64,000 bases of DNA from Agarivorans litoreus. Lineage in GTDB: Bacteria > Pseudomonadota > Gammaproteobacteria > Enterobacterales > Celerinatantimonadaceae. Below, piece after piece: positions 61,256 to 64,000 of the stretch. Location of the stretch: the NCBI RefSeq assembly GCF_019649015.1, contig NZ_BLPI01000001.1, positions 949,501-1,013,500 on the forward strand, given 5' to 3'. The position numbers were made by a program, and so were the translations under genes. The notes beneath the pieces were generated by a model that had not been told where the DNA came from, searched no databases, and saw nothing but the letters and a program-made list of their open reading frames with translations. The first letter of the stretch is position 1; every line of letters starts with the position of its first letter.

Positions 61256-62239
61256 ATGAAAAAATTGCTATGGCTAGCCTGCTGTACTCTTAGTGTATTT
61301 GGCTTAAATGCCCAAGCAAACAGCGAGCTAACGGTTTATACCTACCAAAGCTTTGTCTCTGACTGGGGGCCAGGCCCAGCCTTAAGCAAAGCCTTTGAAG
61401 CTGAATGTAACTGCAGCATTAACTGGGTAGGTTTAGACGATGGCGTAGCCATTTTGAACCGCTTAAAGCTAGAGGGAAAACGCAATAAAGCTGATGTTAT
61501 TTTAGGTTTAGACACTAACCTTATCCCAGAAGCTGAAGCAATTGGTGCAGTGCAAGCTCACCAATTAACCCTTCCAAAGTTAGCCATAGACTGGCAAGAC
61601 AACAACTTTGTGCCTTATGACTACGGTTACTTCGCGTTTATTTACAATACCGAGTTGTTAAAGAATAAACCTAGCTCAATGGAAGAGCTAATTAATGAGT
61701 TTGATGGCACCATTCTTTACCAAGATCCGCGAACTAGCACTGTAGGCCAAGGTTTAATGCTTTGGCTAAAAGCATTATATGGTGATGATACCGAGCAAGC
61801 TTGGAGCAAGTTAAAAGATAAAACGGTTACCGTAACCAAAGGCTGGAGCGAAGCTTACGGCATGTTCTTAAAAGGCGAAGCCGATTTAGTGCTAAGTTAC
61901 ACCACCTCCCCGGCTTACCACATGGTAGCCGAGCAAGAAAACCGCTACCAAGCGCTAGAGTTTAGTGAGGGGCACATGAGCCAAGTGGAAGTGGCTGCAA
62001 TAAGTGCAACCAGCCAACAGCTAGAGTTGGCTCAGCAATTTTTGGCTTTCTTGGTTAGCGCACCTGCTCAACAGGTTATTGCCACCACCAACTGGATGCT
62101 GCCAGTAAACCCAGAAGCTGAGCTGCCAGAAGCCTTCTCAACACTTGTAACACCAAAAGCCTTAAGCCTTGACCAAGCTACTGTTAGCCAACAGCGTAAA
62201 GCGTGGACTAAAGAATGGCGTAACACGGTTAGCCAATAA
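61256..62239 (+). CDS. thiB: Thiamine ABC transporter, periplasmic binding protein
   Basis: A 327-residue protein with signal peptide (KKLLWLACCTLSVFGLNAQA). The mature part begins SELTVYTYQSFVSDWGPGPA, and KADVILGLDTNL, VPYDYGYFAFIYN, YQDPRTSTVGQGLMLWL and KGWSEAYGMFLKGEADLVLS are characteristic of ThiB/TbpA. It binds thiamine and its phosphates for import. AAGGAG precedes the ATG at 61256. No TPP riboswitch was found upstream. It is the first gene of thiBPQ. Confidence 0.93.
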   Translation: MKKLLWLACCTLSVFGLNAQANSELTVYTYQSFVSDWGPGPALSKAFEAECNCSINWVGLDDGVAILNRLKLEGKRNKADVILGLDTNLIPEAEAIGAVQAHQLTLPKLAIDWQDNNFVPYDYGYFAFIYNTELLKNKPSSMEELINEFDGTILYQDPRTSTVGQGLMLWLKALYGDDTEQAWSKLKDKTVTVTKGWSEAYGMFLKGEADLVLSYTTSPAYHMVAEQENRYQALEFSEGHMSQVEVAAISATSQQLELAQQFLAFLVSAPAQQVIATTNWMLPVNPEAELPEAFSTLVTPKALSLDQATVSQQRKAWTKEWRNTVSQ

Positions 62240-62242
62240 TAA

Positions 62243-63817
62243 ATGATGAAGAAACTGGCGGCCATTGCGGGTTATACCGCCAGTGCATTTCTTGCCTTGG
62301 TAATTTGCGCTGCCTTTTGGGGCCTTGCAGAGCAAACCAAGGAGTTAAGCTGGAGCGCGTTTAACGATCCCTATTTATGGCGAGTACTGCGCTTTAGCCT
62401 TTGGCAAGCTTTGCTGTCGGCATTGCTCGCCTGTGTTGGCGGTATATTGCTCGCTCGCGCTTGGTTTTATCTGCAACCCAAAAGCCTTAACTGGCAGTTG
62501 CGCCTAGCAAACTTATGTTTTGTATGCCCGGTGATTTTGGTGGTACTAGGCTGCGTTGGTAGCTTTGGCTTAAATGGTTTTTGGCAACATTTAGCCCCTT
62601 TTTCATGGAAGATATACGGCCTACCGGGCATTTTAATCGCACATACCTTTCTAAACATGCCGCTTATAGCGCGCTATTGTTATTTGCAATACCAAGCCAT
62701 TCCTGCCAGCTATTGGCGCCAAGGCAAGCAACTTGGGTTCAGCCAATTTAGTTATTGGCGCTTAATCGAATGGCCAATGTTGCGCTCTCGCTTGGCAGGT
62801 TTGTTTGGCTTAGTGTTTTTATTGTGTTTTGGTAGCTTTACGATTGTGCTGGCACTAGGTGGTGGGCCGCAAAGTACAACTCTTGAGGTGGCGATCTATC
62901 AGGCGCTTCGCTACGATTTTGATCCCTTATTCGCACTTCAATGCGCCTTATTGCAACTGCTTATAGCAACTAGCCTTGGCTGGTTACTACTGGGGCGAGA
63001 ACAACAAGATAGTATTCGCCACCAACAAAGCTTAACTAGCATTCATCAACACACCACCCTGTCACTTACCTGGCACCGGCTAATTATTACCAGCTACTAT
63101 CTGTTTATAAGCTCAGTTGTCTTAGGCATGTTTAGCCCGCTGGTAGCGCTTAGCTGGCAAGCCTTACCTTGGCAGCAGTGGATAGAAAGCAGCTTGTGGT
63201 CGTTAAACATTGCGCTACAAAGTGTGGTTTGGGTGTTAATATTGGGCAGCGCTCTTTTGTGGCAATACAGCAGCAACTTAAACCAAAACAAAGGCGCGAA
63301 AAGACACAAAGGCCAAGAGTTACTTGCGTCTGTGATGCTATTAGCACCAGCCATGGTGATTACCACCGGGTTGTTTTTTCTACTGCTTAGCCGCACCGAC
63401 ATTAGCCGCTATACAGTGCCCTTAGTTGCGTTAATTAACGCCTTAATGAGCTTACCGTTTTATATGCGTAGCCTAAAACCGGCCCTCAACGACAGCGTAA
63501 AGCAATACGCCAAACTTAATCAGAGTTTAGACCTGCCAGCGCTTAGCCAAGTGCGTTTTATTTATTGGCCTTTAATGCGCAAACCCTTAAGTGTGGCGAT
63601 TAGCTTGTGCATGGTTTTATCTTTGGGTGATATGGGAGTGATTGCGCTAATCGGCAGTGTTGATGTCACCACCCTACCACTCCTTCTGTTTCAACAACTC
63701 AGTAGCTATCAATACGCTTTAGCCAGTGCCACAGGGCTAATCATGCTACTGCTATGTGGTGTCATATTTTACTTACTCGATATTAGCCTCGGACGAGACA
63801 ATGCTGAACATATCTAA
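62243..63817 (+). CDS. thiP: Thiamine ABC transporter permease
   Basis: A 524-residue inner-membrane protein with about twelve helices in two homologous halves, each with an EAA-like loop (YWRQGKQLGFSQFSYWRLIEWP in part in the first half, and QVRFIYWPLMRKPL in the second). This doubled layout is that of ThiP. It starts three bases after thiB ends and overlaps the start of thiQ by 17 bases, showing a tight operon. Confidence 0.92.
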   Translation: MMKKLAAIAGYTASAFLALVICAAFWGLAEQTKELSWSAFNDPYLWRVLRFSLWQALLSALLACVGGILLARAWFYLQPKSLNWQLRLANLCFVCPVILVVLGCVGSFGLNGFWQHLAPFSWKIYGLPGILIAHTFLNMPLIARYCYLQYQAIPASYWRQGKQLGFSQFSYWRLIEWPMLRSRLAGLFGLVFLLCFGSFTIVLALGGGPQSTTLEVAIYQALRYDFDPLFALQCALLQLLIATSLGWLLLGREQQDSIRHQQSLTSIHQHTTLSLTWHRLIITSYYLFISSVVLGMFSPLVALSWQALPWQQWIESSLWSLNIALQSVVWVLILGSALLWQYSSNLNQNKGAKRHKGQELLASVMLLAPAMVITTGLFFLLLSRTDISRYTVPLVALINALMSLPFYMRSLKPALNDSVKQYAKLNQSLDLPALSQVRFIYWPLMRKPLSVAISLCMVLSLGDMGVIALIGSVDVTTLPLLLFQQLSSYQYALASATGLIMLLLCGVIFYLLDISLGRDNAEHI

Positions 63818-64000
63818 GCTACAGTGCCAACGCCATCACCAGCACTTTAGTTACTCTCTAGAAGTAAAGCCCGGTGAAGTGGTGGCCTTATTAGGTGCCA
63901 GCGGAAGCGGCAAAAGCACCTTGCTGGAGCTTATCTCCGGGTTTGTTCAGGCTAGCTCGGGCAGTTTAAGCTGGCAAAATGAAGACTTGTTAACACTGCC
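63801..64000 (+). CDS. thiQ: Thiamine ABC transporter ATPase, N-terminal part (cut by window end)
   Basis: The first 66 residues are visible. They include the Walker A motif LGASGSGKSTLLELISGF. The order thiB-thiP-thiQ and overlap with thiP identify it. The ABC signature and Walker B lie beyond the window. Confidence 0.9.
   Translation, partial: MLNISKLQCQRHHQHFSYSLEVKPGEVVALLGASGSGKSTLLELISGFVQASSGSLSWQNEDLLTL

Overview
The window reads as chromosome of a marine gammaproteobacterium of the Alteromonadales type. An Agarivorans-like organism is my best guess, from overall gene style and moderate GC, not from a marker gene. Genes are dense, mostly single or in short operons, with many GTG or TTG starts and clear Rho-independent terminators. 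I saw no rRNA, tRNA, CRISPR array or prophage.

Layout. 1-7.7 kb: start of fpr, a Blc lipocalin, a TSUP exporter, LhgO, a Prx5 peroxiredoxin, an S1/P1 nuclease, a DUF523-DUF1722 protein, a DUF4382 lipoprotein and CvfB. 7.7-13.8 kb: a chemoreceptor, a divergent AraC/GyrI regulator and aminotransferase pair, and an OlsF-like two-domain acyltransferase. 13.9-16.4 kb: an acyl-homoserine-lactone quorum-sensing locus, luxI / rsaM-like / luxR, with a lux box before luxI and overlapping divergent promoters around a perfect palindrome between rsaM and luxR. 16.5-20.4 kb: a TRIC channel, a serC-serA operon and a Nudix enzyme. 20.5-22.6 kb: an octaheme HAO-family cytochrome c followed by a tetraheme NapC/NirT-type cytochrome. 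23.3-25.3 kb: a complete ISAs1-family element inserted, with a 10-bp target duplication, in the signal peptide of a periplasmic binding protein gene.

25.6-33 kb: glgC, an EAL protein, assimilatory nitrate reductase NasA with a C-terminal BFD-like domain, an RNase HI with a viroplasmin domain, and a DUF465 protein. 33-37 kb: an arsenic operon made of an arsenate reductase-ArsR fusion, a CX5R phosphatase, a GAPDH and ArsJ, the pathway that exports arsenate as 1-arseno-3-phosphoglycerate. 37-39.2 kb: an AT-rich accessory patch with a nucleoside-deoxyribosyltransferase/TIR-like protein and a small partner, then three tandem copies of a structured repeat. 39.4-60.3 kb: a PAS-EAL-CBS protein, a methyltransferase, an ExeM-like nuclease, a LysR-MFS divergent pair, a potassium channel with a zinc ribbon, GlpQ/UgpQ, UraA, a DUF1800-DUF1501 secreted pair, a MocR-LysE divergent pair and RlmJ. 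60.4-64 kb: thiamine uptake operon thiBPQ (thiQ cut by the window end) facing a probable thiamine kinase.

Functional themes are quorum sensing, nitrogen-oxide or nitrate chemistry, arsenate detoxification, c-di-GMP breakdown and nutrient uptake. The most promising poorly described items are the 37-39 kb patch, the ArsC-ArsR fusion that has lost two of three classical arsenic-binding cysteines, and the shared quorum-sensing control region.
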